From Bacillota bacterium (GTDB lineage: Bacteria; Bacillota; Clostridia; Lachnospirales; Lachnospiraceae): 22,763 nt of DNA. Numbering within the stretch: the stretch's first letter is position 1; each line of letters starts with the position of its first letter. The notes under the pieces were generated by a model. It was not told where the DNA came from and made no database searches. It saw nothing but the letters and a program-made list of their open reading frames with translations. The stretch covers positions 1-22,763 of the forward strand of contig JAEZKU010000050.1 in the NCBI GenBank assembly GCA_023436065.1, written 5' to 3'. The position numbers and the translations under genes were made by a program. Positions 7,651-16,244 of this stretch are shown in pieces.

Positions 7651-7755
7651 CTCAGAGTGTATCTGAGAAACCTCAGAGAAAATTAGAGAAACCTCTGAGT
7701 AACTTTGAGAAACCTCAGAGTACATCTGAGTAACCTCAAAGTAACTTTGAGGTAA
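7651..7755 (+). repeat. Five tandem 21-bp repeats with internal hairpins
   Basis: The units start at 7651, 7672, 7693, 7714 and 7735 and have no spacers. Each begins CTC and has a GAG about 15 bases later. Units 1 and 4 form CTCAGA/TCTGAG stems with 5-base loops, and unit 5 forms CTCAAAG/CTTTGAG with a 3-base loop. The fifth base of each unit pairs with the thirteenth in all five (G-C, G-U, G-U, G-C, A-U). Right arms can instead pair with the left arm of the next unit across an AAAC or TAAC loop. No T run follows, so it is not a standard terminator. The array fills most of the 184-base gap between ybeY and the lipoprotein gene. Confidence 0.88.
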
Positions 7756-7785
7756 GTAAATCCCAAGGAAAGGTATGGACTGTAC

Positions 7786-8904
7786 ATGAAGAAAATTACA
7801 TATTATTTACTCCTGTCAGCAACAATGCTTATGGTCGTCGGATGCAGTAAAGACAAGGGATATAACGGTGACGTGATTGGTGAATATCAGAAGAATTATG
7901 AGGATAACAATGCTGAGGTTACACAGGAGGCCGAGGAAGAGGTACCGGCGACAGCAACACCCATCGCGGAGGAGCCTGGTCATGAGAATGATATGATCAG
8001 CCGACTCACCGGTCAGTGGGTATCCAAGGAAATCGGAACAAAGCGTCCAGTTGCATTTCAGTTTAATAATTTCAAGAGTGTCTCAAATCAGTGGGGAATC
8101 AGCCAGGCAGATATCGTATATGAGTGTATTGTAGAGGGTGGGATCACAAGACTTCTCGGTATCGGTGAGAATTTTCAGGGGGACAGAATAGGCTCGACAC
8201 GAAGTGCCAGACATTATTTTGTCAGTATAGCAGATGAATATAACGCGATTTACATACATTATGGCGGAACCAAATATGCCAGAGCAAAGGTGAAAGAGCT
8301 TGGAGTAGATGAGATTGACGGAAATTCCAACATGGATACGGTCGTTTTTTACAGAGATAAATCCATTAAGGCACCGCATAATGCTTTTGCTACCCAGAAG
8401 GGAATGCTAAAGGGAATTGAAATGAAAAAATTTAAAACAGAATATTCTGAAGATGATCAGGCACATTTCTCGTTCTATCAAGAGGATACAGATTTGACCT
8501 CCAATGATAGTGCAGAGAAGGTCACCTTGAATTTTTCAGCTTATACCTCACCTTATTTTACTTACAATTCTTCCGACAAGCTGTATTACCGCTATCAGTT
8601 CGGAGGGGCGCATAAGGACTCCAATACAGGGAAACAGCTCGCATTTAAAAATATCATCATTCAGTTTGTAAAGGAATGGAATATTGATAAAAATGGTTAT
8701 CAGACGATGGATTTAGGCAATGCCACCGGAAAAGGAATCTATATCACGAATGGCAAGAAGGTTCCAATCACCTGGAAGAAAAATGAAGCGAAGCATTTTA
8801 TGAGATATTATGATGAAACAGGAGCGGAGCTTACTATCAATCCCGGAAAAACCTACATTACTTTATTCCCGAATGACCGTACAGATGATGTGAAAATCAA
8901 TTAA
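7786..8904 (+). CDS. DUF3048 domain-containing lipoprotein (YerB family)
   Basis: This 372-residue protein is predicted to be exported and lipid-anchored: MKKITYY, a hydrophobic stretch, and the lipobox MVVGC with Cys20 as the modified residue. A low-complexity acidic linker rich in Glu, Ala and Thr (about 25-65) separates the anchor from the folded part. The rest matches the DUF3048/YerB family: RPVAFQFNN, SQADIVYECIVEGGITRLLGI, GSTRSARHYFVSIADEY, HYGGTKYA and a C-terminal domain ending in GKTYITLFP. Bacillus YerB is a lipoprotein of unknown function in the same family. The start has a weak, somewhat distant AAGGAAAGG site (7765-7773) with ATG at 7786; an ATG at 7774 opens only a four-codon frame. 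Transcription probably crosses the upstream repeat array. Confidence 0.9.
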   Translation: MKKITYYLLLSATMLMVVGCSKDKGYNGDVIGEYQKNYEDNNAEVTQEAEEEVPATATPIAEEPGHENDMISRLTGQWVSKEIGTKRPVAFQFNNFKSVSNQWGISQADIVYECIVEGGITRLLGIGENFQGDRIGSTRSARHYFVSIADEYNAIYIHYGGTKYARAKVKELGVDEIDGNSNMDTVVFYRDKSIKAPHNAFATQKGMLKGIEMKKFKTEYSEDDQAHFSFYQEDTDLTSNDSAEKVTLNFSAYTSPYFTYNSSDKLYYRYQFGGAHKDSNTGKQLAFKNIIIQFVKEWNIDKNGYQTMDLGNATGKGIYITNGKKVPITWKKNEAKHFMRYYDETGAELTINPGKTYITLFPNDRTDDVKIN

Positions 8905-8961
8905 GTGGAAGGTTGAACAAAGGATAGGACAGAAAACAAAAGAGTTCAGAGGAGTAGGGAT

Positions 8962-10650
8962 ATGTCAGCACATAGTAAACGAAATAATTTTTTGATACAA
9001 GGAAGCATTTTGGCGGCAGCCTCCATCCTGGTAAGAATCATCGGATTGATTTATCGGATACCCATGGTTCGAATCATAGGAAAGGAAGGTATGGGCTATT
9101 ACACCAATGCTTTCGAGATGTATAATATCGCCTTGATTCTTTCCTCCTACAGCATTCCACTGGCCGTATCAAAGCTGGTTGCTGCCCGCAGGGTGAATAA
9201 AGAGCATAGAAATTCTTATCGTGTATTCCTGTGTGCGATGGCATTAGCTGCCGGTGTAGGACTGCTGGCTACCCTGATCGTATTTTTCGGAGCGGGCTTT
9301 CTGGCTAAGGCAATCTTCAAGAGCCCGAACACCACATTACCCCTTATGGTTCTGGCACCAACCATTTTCGTGTTCTCTATCATGGGAGTACTCAGAGGCT
9401 TCTACCAGGGCAAGAATACAATGATTCCGACTGCGGTTTCACAGGTACTGGAGCAGATCATCAATGCGGCTGTGAGTGTTGCAGCGGCCTGGTTCTTGGT
9501 GAAGTATAACAGTGTTGCAGAAAATGTGGCTTCCTACGGAGCAGCGGGAGGAACCCTGGGAACCTTTACGGGTGCCTGTATCGGGTTACTGTTCCTGTTA
9601 TTCGTATTTATCGTATATAAACCGGTATTGAAAAAGCAGATGAAGCATGATACCTCAGGGGTCAGAGAATCCTATGGTGATGTATTTAAGCTTCTGATAT
9701 TGACAATCGCACCCATCATATTGAGTCAGACAGTGTACCAGATCAGCGGATTATTGGATGGCTCGCTGTTTGGTCACATCATGTCCACGAAGGTGATTGC
9801 AGGCTTCGATCTTCCTTTATTGAAGGCTGAGAACGGAGCAGTGGCAGGGCAGCTTTATATCGAAGCTTATCGTAATACCCTGACAGGTATCTACAGCGGA
9901 GAATACAGATTGTTGACGAATGTTCCTGTGTCCATTGCAACCTCAATCGGAGCTGCAATTGTAACAACCATGGCGGCAGATATGGCAAGAGGCATGATGA
10001 ACTCCATCCATGACAAGCTTCATGCTGCAGTGAAATTCAATATGATCATCGCTATTCCTTCTGCAGTTGGTATGGGTGTACTTGCTTCCCCCATTCTGTA
10101 TCTGCTGTTTAAAGACAGCAATGAGCTGTCTGCTAATATCATGATGCTCGGATCTGTCTCAATCGTGTTCTATGCTTTATCTACGGTTACGACAGCAGTA
10201 TTGCAGGGTATTAACAGACTTAGGATACCGGTCATCAATTCAGCTATATCCCTGGGAATACACGTGATACTCGTATTTGGCCTGCTTTATTTTACTCCGA
10301 TGAGCACCTATGCTCTGGTGATCGGTAATGTCACCTTCCCGTTAGTGGTATGCATTCTGAACTGGATTGCCATTGCAAAGCATCTGAATTATCAACAGGA
10401 GATTGTAAAGACCTTCCTCATACCCACCGTAAGCGCCGGTCTGATGGGAGTCATCACATACTTTGTATATCAGGGAATGATAAAATTATCCGGCAATGTA
10501 CTGATATCAACTATCGTATCCATATTGATCGCTGTGATATCTTATTTTGCATTACTCATTCTGATGAAGGGTGTGAACGAGCAGGAGCTTACCTTCCTCC
10601 CGAAAAGCAGGGGTATCATACGGATACTGAAAAAACTTCATATGCTGTAA
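8962..10650 (+). CDS. Polysaccharide/lipid II flippase-like membrane protein (SpoVB/YtgP-MurJ type, MOP superfamily)
   Basis: The 562-residue product is strongly hydrophobic, with about 14 predicted membrane segments. It starts with an FLIQGSILAAASILVRIIGL segment and IPMVRIIGKEGMGYYTNAFEMY, typical of the SpoVB/YtgP branch of MOP exporters. Members move lipid-linked wall or polysaccharide precursors across the membrane: YtgP is a lipid II flippase in Bacillus, and SpoVB acts in spore cortex synthesis. The sequence alone does not say which role applies, although the nearby BofC-like and YqfC/D genes fit either vegetative or spore use. The start ATG has a good AGAGGAG site (8948-8954). It follows the DUF3048 gene after 57 bases with no terminator between, so both may share a transcript. 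Confidence 0.88.
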   Translation: MSAHSKRNNFLIQGSILAAASILVRIIGLIYRIPMVRIIGKEGMGYYTNAFEMYNIALILSSYSIPLAVSKLVAARRVNKEHRNSYRVFLCAMALAAGVGLLATLIVFFGAGFLAKAIFKSPNTTLPLMVLAPTIFVFSIMGVLRGFYQGKNTMIPTAVSQVLEQIINAAVSVAAAWFLVKYNSVAENVASYGAAGGTLGTFTGACIGLLFLLFVFIVYKPVLKKQMKHDTSGVRESYGDVFKLLILTIAPIILSQTVYQISGLLDGSLFGHIMSTKVIAGFDLPLLKAENGAVAGQLYIEAYRNTLTGIYSGEYRLLTNVPVSIATSIGAAIVTTMAADMARGMMNSIHDKLHAAVKFNMIIAIPSAVGMGVLASPILYLLFKDSNELSANIMMLGSVSIVFYALSTVTTAVLQGINRLRIPVINSAISLGIHVILVFGLLYFTPMSTYALVIGNVTFPLVVCILNWIAIAKHLNYQQEIVKTFLIPTVSAGLMGVITYFVYQGMIKLSGNVLISTIVSILIAVISYFALLILMKGVNEQELTFLPKSRGIIRILKKLHML

Positions 10651-10671
10651 GTAATCACAGATAATTACATG

Positions 10672-10724
10672 GGTTGTTTCAGATACAATAGCCCATTCTA
10701 ATTCAACTGTTATCTGAAACAGCC
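10672..10724. other. 14-bp inverted repeat (hairpin) between the flippase and BofC-like genes
   Basis: GGTTGTTTCAGATA (10672-10685) pairs with TATCTGAAACAGCC (10711-10724), with one G-U pair and a 25-base loop. Neither side carries a proper T run, so intrinsic termination is uncertain. It could be a weak terminator, an mRNA end-protecting structure or an operator-like palindrome. Confidence 0.65.
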
Positions 10725-10785
10725 TCCTAATAATTGTATAAATATGTGAAATATGGAGATAATTGAGCCAAAGGAGTGGTTTCGA

Positions 10786-11442
10786 ATGAAACATAAAAAG
10801 GCATCAATTTATCTCGGAAGCTTTGTACTGATGTGCATCCTGTTCAGTGCCTGCTATTATATGAGCTATCTGCATGCTTTGCATGATTTCAATCAAAGGG
10901 CGATTGAAAGAAAGGAAAAGCTGCTTACACTTACACAATCAATATCACCGTCCCCCATCAACGAACCGGATAGTCAGGCGGTCAATGAAGAGATAGAGAT
11001 GACGGTGCAGCCGACAACAGAATACATCTTAGAGATTTATAATATGAAGACGAATAAGACAGAGACGCAGAAACTGAATCCACCTGCGACTCTGGTCGGA
11101 CTAACCCGTACCCAGGTGCTGGAATACTTAGCAGACTATATGAGTGATATGCCCTTATCTGAATATAATCGCGGACTGATTTCGTATGAACTAGTGCGGT
11201 TTTCAGGTGATATGATCGAGATTAAGAAGACCTACAACGAAGACTTTGTGCCATACCGTTTTTATGTGGTTGTGAAGGACGGCTATGTCGTTGTATATAA
11301 CAGCGATTTGAAAAGCGTATACAGCTATACCCATATTCTCGCAAAGGACCTGCCGGAAGAGGATCGAGTTGCGCTAAGCCACGGTATCTATGTCAACAGC
11401 CTGGACGAGCTTTACTCCCTTCTGGAAAGCTATTCGAGTTAG
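10786..11442 (+). CDS. Membrane-anchored BofC-like protein
   Basis: The 218-residue product has a short basic N-terminus, one hydrophobic segment (about residues 11-31; Cys23 is not in a convincing lipobox) and an extracytoplasmic region. A Pro/Ser/Thr-containing linker (about 45-85) leads to a C-terminal domain with FYVVVKDGYVVVYNSD, then AKDLPEEDRVALSHGIYVNSLDELYSLLESY. That ending resembles the BofC C-terminal domain found in clostridial proteins. In Bacillus, BofC is a forespore protein that restrains the SpoIVB protease and so controls sigma-K activation. The assignment is family-level and rests on the last ~60 residues. I chose ATG 10786 over ATG 10753 because AAGGAG (10771-10776) lies 9 bases before it. 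It is probably its own transcription unit. Confidence 0.6.
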   Translation: MKHKKASIYLGSFVLMCILFSACYYMSYLHALHDFNQRAIERKEKLLTLTQSISPSPINEPDSQAVNEEIEMTVQPTTEYILEIYNMKTNKTETQKLNPPATLVGLTRTQVLEYLADYMSDMPLSEYNRGLISYELVRFSGDMIEIKKTYNEDFVPYRFYVVVKDGYVVVYNSDLKSVYSYTHILAKDLPEEDRVALSHGIYVNSLDELYSLLESYSS

Positions 11443-11522
11443 ACTGTTTGAATAAAATGCTTGAAATAATGCCTCGCTTCAAATATAATGAAACAAACAT
11501 TGGTGAATGGGAGGCTGCTTAA

Positions 11523-12758
11523 GTGGTTTATGACGTGATTATCATCGGAGCAGGAGCCTCCGGTCTTATGGCAGCGATTACCGCTGCAAGAGGCGGAAGC
11601 TCTGTTCTGGTGCTGGAGCGTAAAGAGAAAGCAGGAAAAAAAATATTGGCGACCGGTAACGGAAAGTGTAACTTTACTAATCTTGTACAGAAGCCGGAAT
11701 GCTACAGATCCAATGACAGCGCATTTGTTATGAAGGTGCTGTCTTGTTTTGATGTACAAAAAACGCTAGTATTTTTTGAGGAGCTTGGCATTTATCCAAA
11801 GGAACGGGACGGCTACTATTATCCGAATTCTGAGCAGGCAGCAAGCGTACAGCAGGTACTCCTGATGGAGTGTGAACGTCTGGGGGTCAGAATACAGTGC
11901 AACGAACAGGTGAAAGAAATCCTACAACCGTACTATACGGTAATCACTGAGGCTTCCGATCATAAGAAAATTCGTTATCAGGGAAATAAACTGATTCTTG
12001 CAGCCGGAGGCTGTGCATCACCGCAGTTGGGCTCTGACGGCAGCGGTTATCAGCTGGCCAAGGCACTGGGTCATACCATCATACAGCCGTTACCGGCTCT
12101 GGTACAGCTAAAATCACCGAATAAATGCTGTAAGACAGTTTCGGGAGTTCGCACGATTGCAAAGGTCACAGCGATTGCGGATGGGAAGCAATTATCGGAG
12201 GAAGTCGGAGAAGTTATTTTTACGGATTACGGTATCTCCGGAATTCCGGTACTTCAGGTCAGCAGATTTATCGCAAAAGAACTGGCTGAGGGTAGAAAGA
12301 CCTTGCTAAACCTTGATTTCCTGAAGGACATCTCTGAGGAAGAGCTGATGGCAATTCTGAAGAAGAGGATCAGCCATAACCCAGGGTTAACCTATGAAGA
12401 GATGCTAATCGGTCTGCTAAACCATAAACTGAATTATATCCTGATTAAGGAGGCGGGTTCAGATCCTACCATACCGATTAGCCGTGTCTCAGAGAAAGAG
12501 CTGGGAGCCCTGATCCGCCAGATGAAGGAATTTAAGCTTCCGATCAATGCCACCAATTCCTTCGAGCAGGCGCAGGTATGTGCCGGAGGAGTAAGTACGG
12601 AACAAATCAACCCGGACAAGATGGAATCCCTGTTACATAAGGGTCTGTATTTTGCAGGAGAACTGGTTGACGTAGATGGTACTTGCGGTGGCTATAATCT
12701 TCAGTGGGCCTGGAGCAGCGGATATGTTGCCGGTATATCTGCAGGTACAAAAAAATAA
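11523..12758 (+). CDS. NAD(P)/FAD-dependent oxidoreductase, HI0933/BaiN-like family
   Basis: This 411-residue cytoplasmic flavoprotein has an N-terminal Rossmann dinucleotide-binding motif VIIIGAGASGLMAA (GAGASG at residues 9-14). Other family features are AGKKILATGNGKCNFTN, the mid-protein LILAAGGCASPQLGSDGSGY, and the C-terminal CAGGV...GLYFAGELVDVDGTCGGYNLQWAWSSG, a signature of HI0933/YhiN-like proteins. The BaiN name comes from a bile-acid-inducible oxidoreductase assigned to this family in Clostridium scindens; most members have no known substrate, and nothing around this gene suggests bile acid metabolism. It starts with GTG 11523 (GGGAGG at 11509-11514, 8-base spacing), which places the FAD motif directly after the start. 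A second flavoprotein gene follows after 53 bases. Confidence 0.92.
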   Translation: MVYDVIIIGAGASGLMAAITAARGGSSVLVLERKEKAGKKILATGNGKCNFTNLVQKPECYRSNDSAFVMKVLSCFDVQKTLVFFEELGIYPKERDGYYYPNSEQAASVQQVLLMECERLGVRIQCNEQVKEILQPYYTVITEASDHKKIRYQGNKLILAAGGCASPQLGSDGSGYQLAKALGHTIIQPLPALVQLKSPNKCCKTVSGVRTIAKVTAIADGKQLSEEVGEVIFTDYGISGIPVLQVSRFIAKELAEGRKTLLNLDFLKDISEEELMAILKKRISHNPGLTYEEMLIGLLNHKLNYILIKEAGSDPTIPISRVSEKELGALIRQMKEFKLPINATNSFEQAQVCAGGVSTEQINPDKMESLLHKGLYFAGELVDVDGTCGGYNLQWAWSSGYVAGISAGTKK

Positions 12759-12811
12759 TCTGACTAGTGAATTATACCTAGATAAGTCTAAATAATAAGG
12801 AATGAAATGAA

Positions 12812-14410
12812 ATGATACGAATAACACAGCTAAAGCTCCCTCTCGGACATACAGAGGAAGATTTCATAAATATGATAGCAAAAGCTCTTCGAATCTCACC
12901 GCAGAAGCTTGATGACTATATAATCGTGAAGAAATCCATCGATGCAAGGAAGAACGATATCAAATTGATCTATGCGGTGGATGCCACCTTACGATTGTCA
13001 GCAAAGGAGACAGAGGAGCTCGTTATCAGTAAATGTAAGAACCCGAATGTATCGGTCGCAAAGGAGGAGCATTATAGCTTTTGTCCCGACGGTACACAAA
13101 GCCTGACACATCGTCCCGTGGTTGTCGGGACAGGCCCGGCTGGACTTTTTACGGCCTACCTTCTTGCAAAGCACGGATATCAGCCGCTGGTACTGGAGCG
13201 CGGAGAAGAGGTACGAAAAAGAGTAGCCTCTGTTGAACACTTCTGGTCGAGCGGAGTTCTGAAGCCGGAAAGTAATGTACAATTCGGAGAGGGAGGAGCA
13301 GGAACCTTCTCTGACGGCAAGCTGAATACCTTGGTGAAGGACGCCAATAACCGATATCGCCTGGTCATGGAGACCTTTGTCAGCTGTGGGGCTCCCTCTG
13401 ATATTCTGTATCTGAATAAGCCTCATATCGGCACAGACAAGCTGCGAACTGTTGTCGAGAATATGAGAAAGGATATTATCAGCTGGGGTGGAGAAGTGCG
13501 TTTTGGTACAAAGCTGACGGATCTTGTGATAGAAGGTGGCAGCTTAAAGGCTGTGATACTTAACAATAAGGAGCAGATTCCGTGTGAGGTGCTTATTCTG
13601 GCGATCGGTCATAGTGCCAGGGATACCTTTTCCATGTTGAACAGCCGTGGACTATTCCTTTCTCCAAAACCCTTCGCAATCGGTCTTCGTATAGAGCATA
13701 AGCAAAGTCTGATCAGTCAGGCGCAGTACGGAAGCAGGTACAAGGAGCTTCCACCGGCAGATTATAAGCTGACCCACCAGACGAAGGACGGCAGAGGTGT
13801 CTATTCCTTTTGTATGTGTCCGGGAGGCTTTGTAGTGAATGCCTCCTCAGAGCAGGGTCATCTTGCGGTCAACGGCATGAGCAATTACTTAAGAAACGAA
13901 GAAAATGCCAACAGTGCCATCGTAGTGACCATACAGCCGGAGGATTTCGGTACGGTGGACCCGCTTGCAGGTGTTGCTTTCCAGAGAAAGCTAGAACAGG
14001 CAGCCTATCAGGCCGGAGAGGGTGCGGTTCCCGTACAGCTTTTCGGTGACTTGTTAAAAAACAGGGATAGTGTTACAATAGGAAATGTTACACCGAATAT
14101 CAAAGGAGCATACCGTCTGACGAACCTTAATAACTGTCTGCCAAAGAATATCCTGGAAGCCTTGAAGGAGGGTATTCTGGCCTTTGACCATAAAATCAAG
14201 GGCTTTGCAGGAGAAGAGTCAGTACTTGCCGGTGTGGAAAGCAGAACCTCTTCACCGGTCAGAATACATCGGGATGAGCACTTTGAAGCAAATGTGAAGG
14301 GTATCTACCCGTGCGGTGAAGGAGCCGGCTATGCCGGGGGCATCACATCAGCGGCGATTGATGGTATAAAGGTATTTGAAGCAATTGCTGACAGATATAA
14401 AGCTATGTAA
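12812..14410 (+). CDS. FAD-dependent dehydrogenase, COG2509 family
   Basis: The 532-residue product has an N-terminal ~95-residue domain (TQLKLPLGHTEEDF, then an IVKKSIDARKNDI segment) seen in COG2509 proteins. A Rossmann FAD motif follows, VVVGTGPAGLFTAYLLA (GTGPAG at 106-111), with NVQFGEGGAGTFSDGKLNT after it. The end, YPCGEGAGYAGGITSAAIDGIKVFEAI, is the typical flavin-contacting C-terminus. The family is widespread in Clostridia and uncharacterised; a role in electron transfer or redox metabolism is only inferred. ATG 12812 has an AAGG site 11 bases upstream. Pairing with another FAD oxidoreductase suggests a shared transcript, but the two belong to different families and probably have separate substrates. 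Confidence 0.9.
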   Translation: MIRITQLKLPLGHTEEDFINMIAKALRISPQKLDDYIIVKKSIDARKNDIKLIYAVDATLRLSAKETEELVISKCKNPNVSVAKEEHYSFCPDGTQSLTHRPVVVGTGPAGLFTAYLLAKHGYQPLVLERGEEVRKRVASVEHFWSSGVLKPESNVQFGEGGAGTFSDGKLNTLVKDANNRYRLVMETFVSCGAPSDILYLNKPHIGTDKLRTVVENMRKDIISWGGEVRFGTKLTDLVIEGGSLKAVILNNKEQIPCEVLILAIGHSARDTFSMLNSRGLFLSPKPFAIGLRIEHKQSLISQAQYGSRYKELPPADYKLTHQTKDGRGVYSFCMCPGGFVVNASSEQGHLAVNGMSNYLRNEENANSAIVVTIQPEDFGTVDPLAGVAFQRKLEQAAYQAGEGAVPVQLFGDLLKNRDSVTIGNVTPNIKGAYRLTNLNNCLPKNILEALKEGILAFDHKIKGFAGEESVLAGVESRTSSPVRIHRDEHFEANVKGIYPCGEGAGYAGGITSAAIDGIKVFEAIADRYKAM

Positions 14411-14510
14411 ATTGGATGGATCGAGATATCTGTTCTATATAAATATGAGCCGAACAAAATCAATATTTGAGTGTCGGTTGTTTGAAAGCATGAAGGATAT
14501 GGAGGAGATT

Positions 14511-15368
14511 ATGTACAACAGAGAATTATTAAAGGATAAAAAAAGAATTATTGTAAAAATAGGTTCTTCCTCATTGACTCATCAGGAGACGGGAAGCTTA
14601 AATTTGGATAAAATGGAGCGTTTGGTTCGAATTCTGACAGATCTGCGTAATCAGGGCAAGGATGTCATTCTGGTCACATCGGGAGCAATCGCGGTGGGAA
14701 GAAAAGCCCTTGGTCTTACGGATCGTCCGAAGGAGCGCTCAGTAAAGCAGGCCTGTGCCGCGGTTGGTCAGGCAAGCCTGATGATGGTTTATCAGAAACT
14801 TTTCGCGGAATATAATCAGACCGCCGCACAGATTCTGATTACAAAATATACAATGATTAATGATATCAGCAGATTTAATGCGAAAAATACCTTTGGCGAG
14901 CTGTTCCGTATGGGTGTCATTCCGATTGTCAATGAAAATGACACCGTATCCACAGAGGAGCTGGATCTTGATTTCGGAGATAATGATACCTTATCAGCCA
15001 TTGTAACCGCGCTGGTTGAGGGAGATCTTTTGATACTGTTATCCGATATTGACGGCTTATATACGGATGATCCTCACAAGAATAAGGATGCCAAATTGAT
15101 TAGCTGTGTCGCAAAGATTGATGATAATTTGATGGATATGGCAAAGGATTCCTCCAGCTGTGTCGGTACCGGAGGTATGGCTACCAAGGTATCTGCAGCG
15201 AAGCTGGCAACCGCATCAGGAGCAGATATGGTGATCACCAATGGAGATAATGTCAGAAACATCAATCTGATTATGTCCGGAAAAGAGGTTGGAACCTTAT
15301 TTCCCGCGAACAAGAAGCAGAATTTCGATATCATGGATTACATAACCTCCAAACAATATCAGAAGTAG
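14511..15368 (+). CDS. proB: Glutamate 5-kinase, short form without PUA domain
   Basis: ProB phosphorylates glutamate to gamma-glutamyl phosphate, the first step of proline synthesis. The 285-residue protein shows the amino acid kinase fold: RIIVKIGSSSLT near the start, VTSGAIAVGRKALGL, IPIVNENDTVS, DFGDNDTLSAIVT, LLSDIDGLYT and GTGGMATKVSAAKLA. It ends shortly after the kinase domain, so the ~100-residue C-terminal PUA domain of the longer (about 367-residue) enzymes is missing, as in other clostridial forms. I chose ATG 14511 because GGAGGA (14501-14506) has ideal spacing and the kinase fold begins 14 residues later; in-frame ATGs at 14490 and 14499 would add 4-7 residues. The partner proA lies two genes downstream. 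I saw no clear T-box or other leader in the 100-base upstream gap. Confidence 0.96.
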   Translation: MYNRELLKDKKRIIVKIGSSSLTHQETGSLNLDKMERLVRILTDLRNQGKDVILVTSGAIAVGRKALGLTDRPKERSVKQACAAVGQASLMMVYQKLFAEYNQTAAQILITKYTMINDISRFNAKNTFGELFRMGVIPIVNENDTVSTEELDLDFGDNDTLSAIVTALVEGDLLILLSDIDGLYTDDPHKNKDAKLISCVAKIDDNLMDMAKDSSSCVGTGGMATKVSAAKLATASGADMVITNGDNVRNINLIMSGKEVGTLFPANKKQNFDIMDYITSKQYQK

Positions 15369-15380
15369 AAAGGGTAACCG

Positions 15381-15593
15381 ATGGAAGGAACAAGAATAGA
15401 AAGAATTAATGAATTGTATCATAAATCGCAGAAGGAAGGTCTGACTGAAGAAGAGAAACAGGAACAGGAACGCTTAAGGAAGGAATACATTGCTGCAGTT
15501 CGTATGAATCTGCGCGGTACACTGGATCAGGTGTCCTTTGTAAATCCGGACGGTTCGGTTACGAAAGCGACAGACTTAAAGAAGAAGTCATGA
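15381..15593 (+). CDS. DUF896 (YnzC-like) small cytoplasmic protein
   Basis: The 70-residue product matches the UPF0291/DUF896 family. It has an N-terminal helical segment RIERINELYHKSQKEGLTEEEKQEQERLRKEY, quoted here only as start RIERINELYHK and end EEKQEQERLRKEY, then YIAAVRMNLRGTLDQVSFV, which carries the conserved RxNLRG-type element. Bacillus YnzC is a short helix-loop-helix protein; the biological role is unclear, with an SOS-response link suggested for some relatives. It starts 12 bases after the proB stop (AAAGGG upstream), so the two are almost certainly co-transcribed. Nothing in it suggests a direct role in proline synthesis. Confidence 0.9.
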   Translation: MEGTRIERINELYHKSQKEGLTEEEKQEQERLRKEYIAAVRMNLRGTLDQVSFVNPDGSVTKATDLKKKS

Positions 15594-15667
15594 TTCGGGT
15601 TGTAAGAATATTTTTAATGAAATCGTAATTTACCTTTAAAATGATTATAAAGAATAAGGAATAGAAT

Positions 15668-16234
15668 ATGACAAAGGAACTAATCCGTAAGGAAATGAAA
15701 AATAAGCGACTAAAGCTGACACACGAAGAAAGGCAGCAATATGATAATGCAATGCTGGCAACGTTTCTTTCGCTTGGCGAGTATTTAGAGTGTGAGAGCT
15801 TATTTGCTTATGTATCCTTTGGAACAGAGCCTGATACCCATGGGCTGATTAAGAAGGCAGTACAGGCGGGTAAGAAGGTCTTTGTCCCGCGAGTGGAAGG
15901 ACCAAAAATGGAATTTTACCGGGTCTCTGAAATCGATGGGTTTGAAATCGGTGGCTTTGGCATACCGGAACCACAGCCCGAAATCACCAATCGTTATCAG
16001 GGCAAAGGAAGCAGACAGCTGATGCTCATGCCGGGCCTCGCCTTTGACCGACTGGGTGGAAGGATTGGGTTTGGAGCGGGATATTTTGATAAATATCTTG
16101 CGAACTATCCACCGGAACAATTTTGTAAGGTAGCCCTGGCTTATGATTTTCAGCTATTTGACCGTCTGGATACCGAACAGCATGACATCAAAACAGATAT
16201 CATCGTAACACCGACAAGGATTATCTACTGTTGA
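15668..16234 (+). CDS. 5-formyltetrahydrofolate cyclo-ligase
   Basis: This 188-residue cytoplasmic enzyme converts 5-formyl-THF to 5,10-methenyl-THF with ATP, returning the stored folate form to one-carbon metabolism. Family features include the basic N-terminus starting KELIRKEMKNKR, the FVPRVEGPKMEFYRV strand, the FGIPEP turn (about 97-102), LMLMPGLAFD and the phosphate-binding GGRIGFGAGYFDKYL (starting near residue 130). The symbol varies (ygfA, fau, MTHFS), so none is given. An AAGGA site precedes ATG 15668. A 74-base AT-rich gap separates it from the DUF896 gene, with no terminator, so it probably shares the pro transcript. Its placement between proB and proA is unusual compared with the normal proBA pair. 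Confidence 0.95.
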   Translation: MTKELIRKEMKNKRLKLTHEERQQYDNAMLATFLSLGEYLECESLFAYVSFGTEPDTHGLIKKAVQAGKKVFVPRVEGPKMEFYRVSEIDGFEIGGFGIPEPQPEITNRYQGKGSRQLMLMPGLAFDRLGGRIGFGAGYFDKYLANYPPEQFCKVALAYDFQLFDRLDTEQHDIKTDIIVTPTRIIYC

Positions 16235-16244
16235 AGAAGTTTTT

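Noticed and set aside
13810..14049. Alternative + frame inside the COG2509 gene
   Set aside because: The translation is Cys/Arg/Gly-rich and low in hydrophobic residues, typical of a shadow frame; the overlapping gene is well supported.
14412..14443. Possible promoter before proB (TTGGAT and TATATA)
   Set aside because: The -35 matches poorly, the spacer is 18 to 20 bases depending on the -10 chosen, and AT-rich matches of this quality are common by chance.
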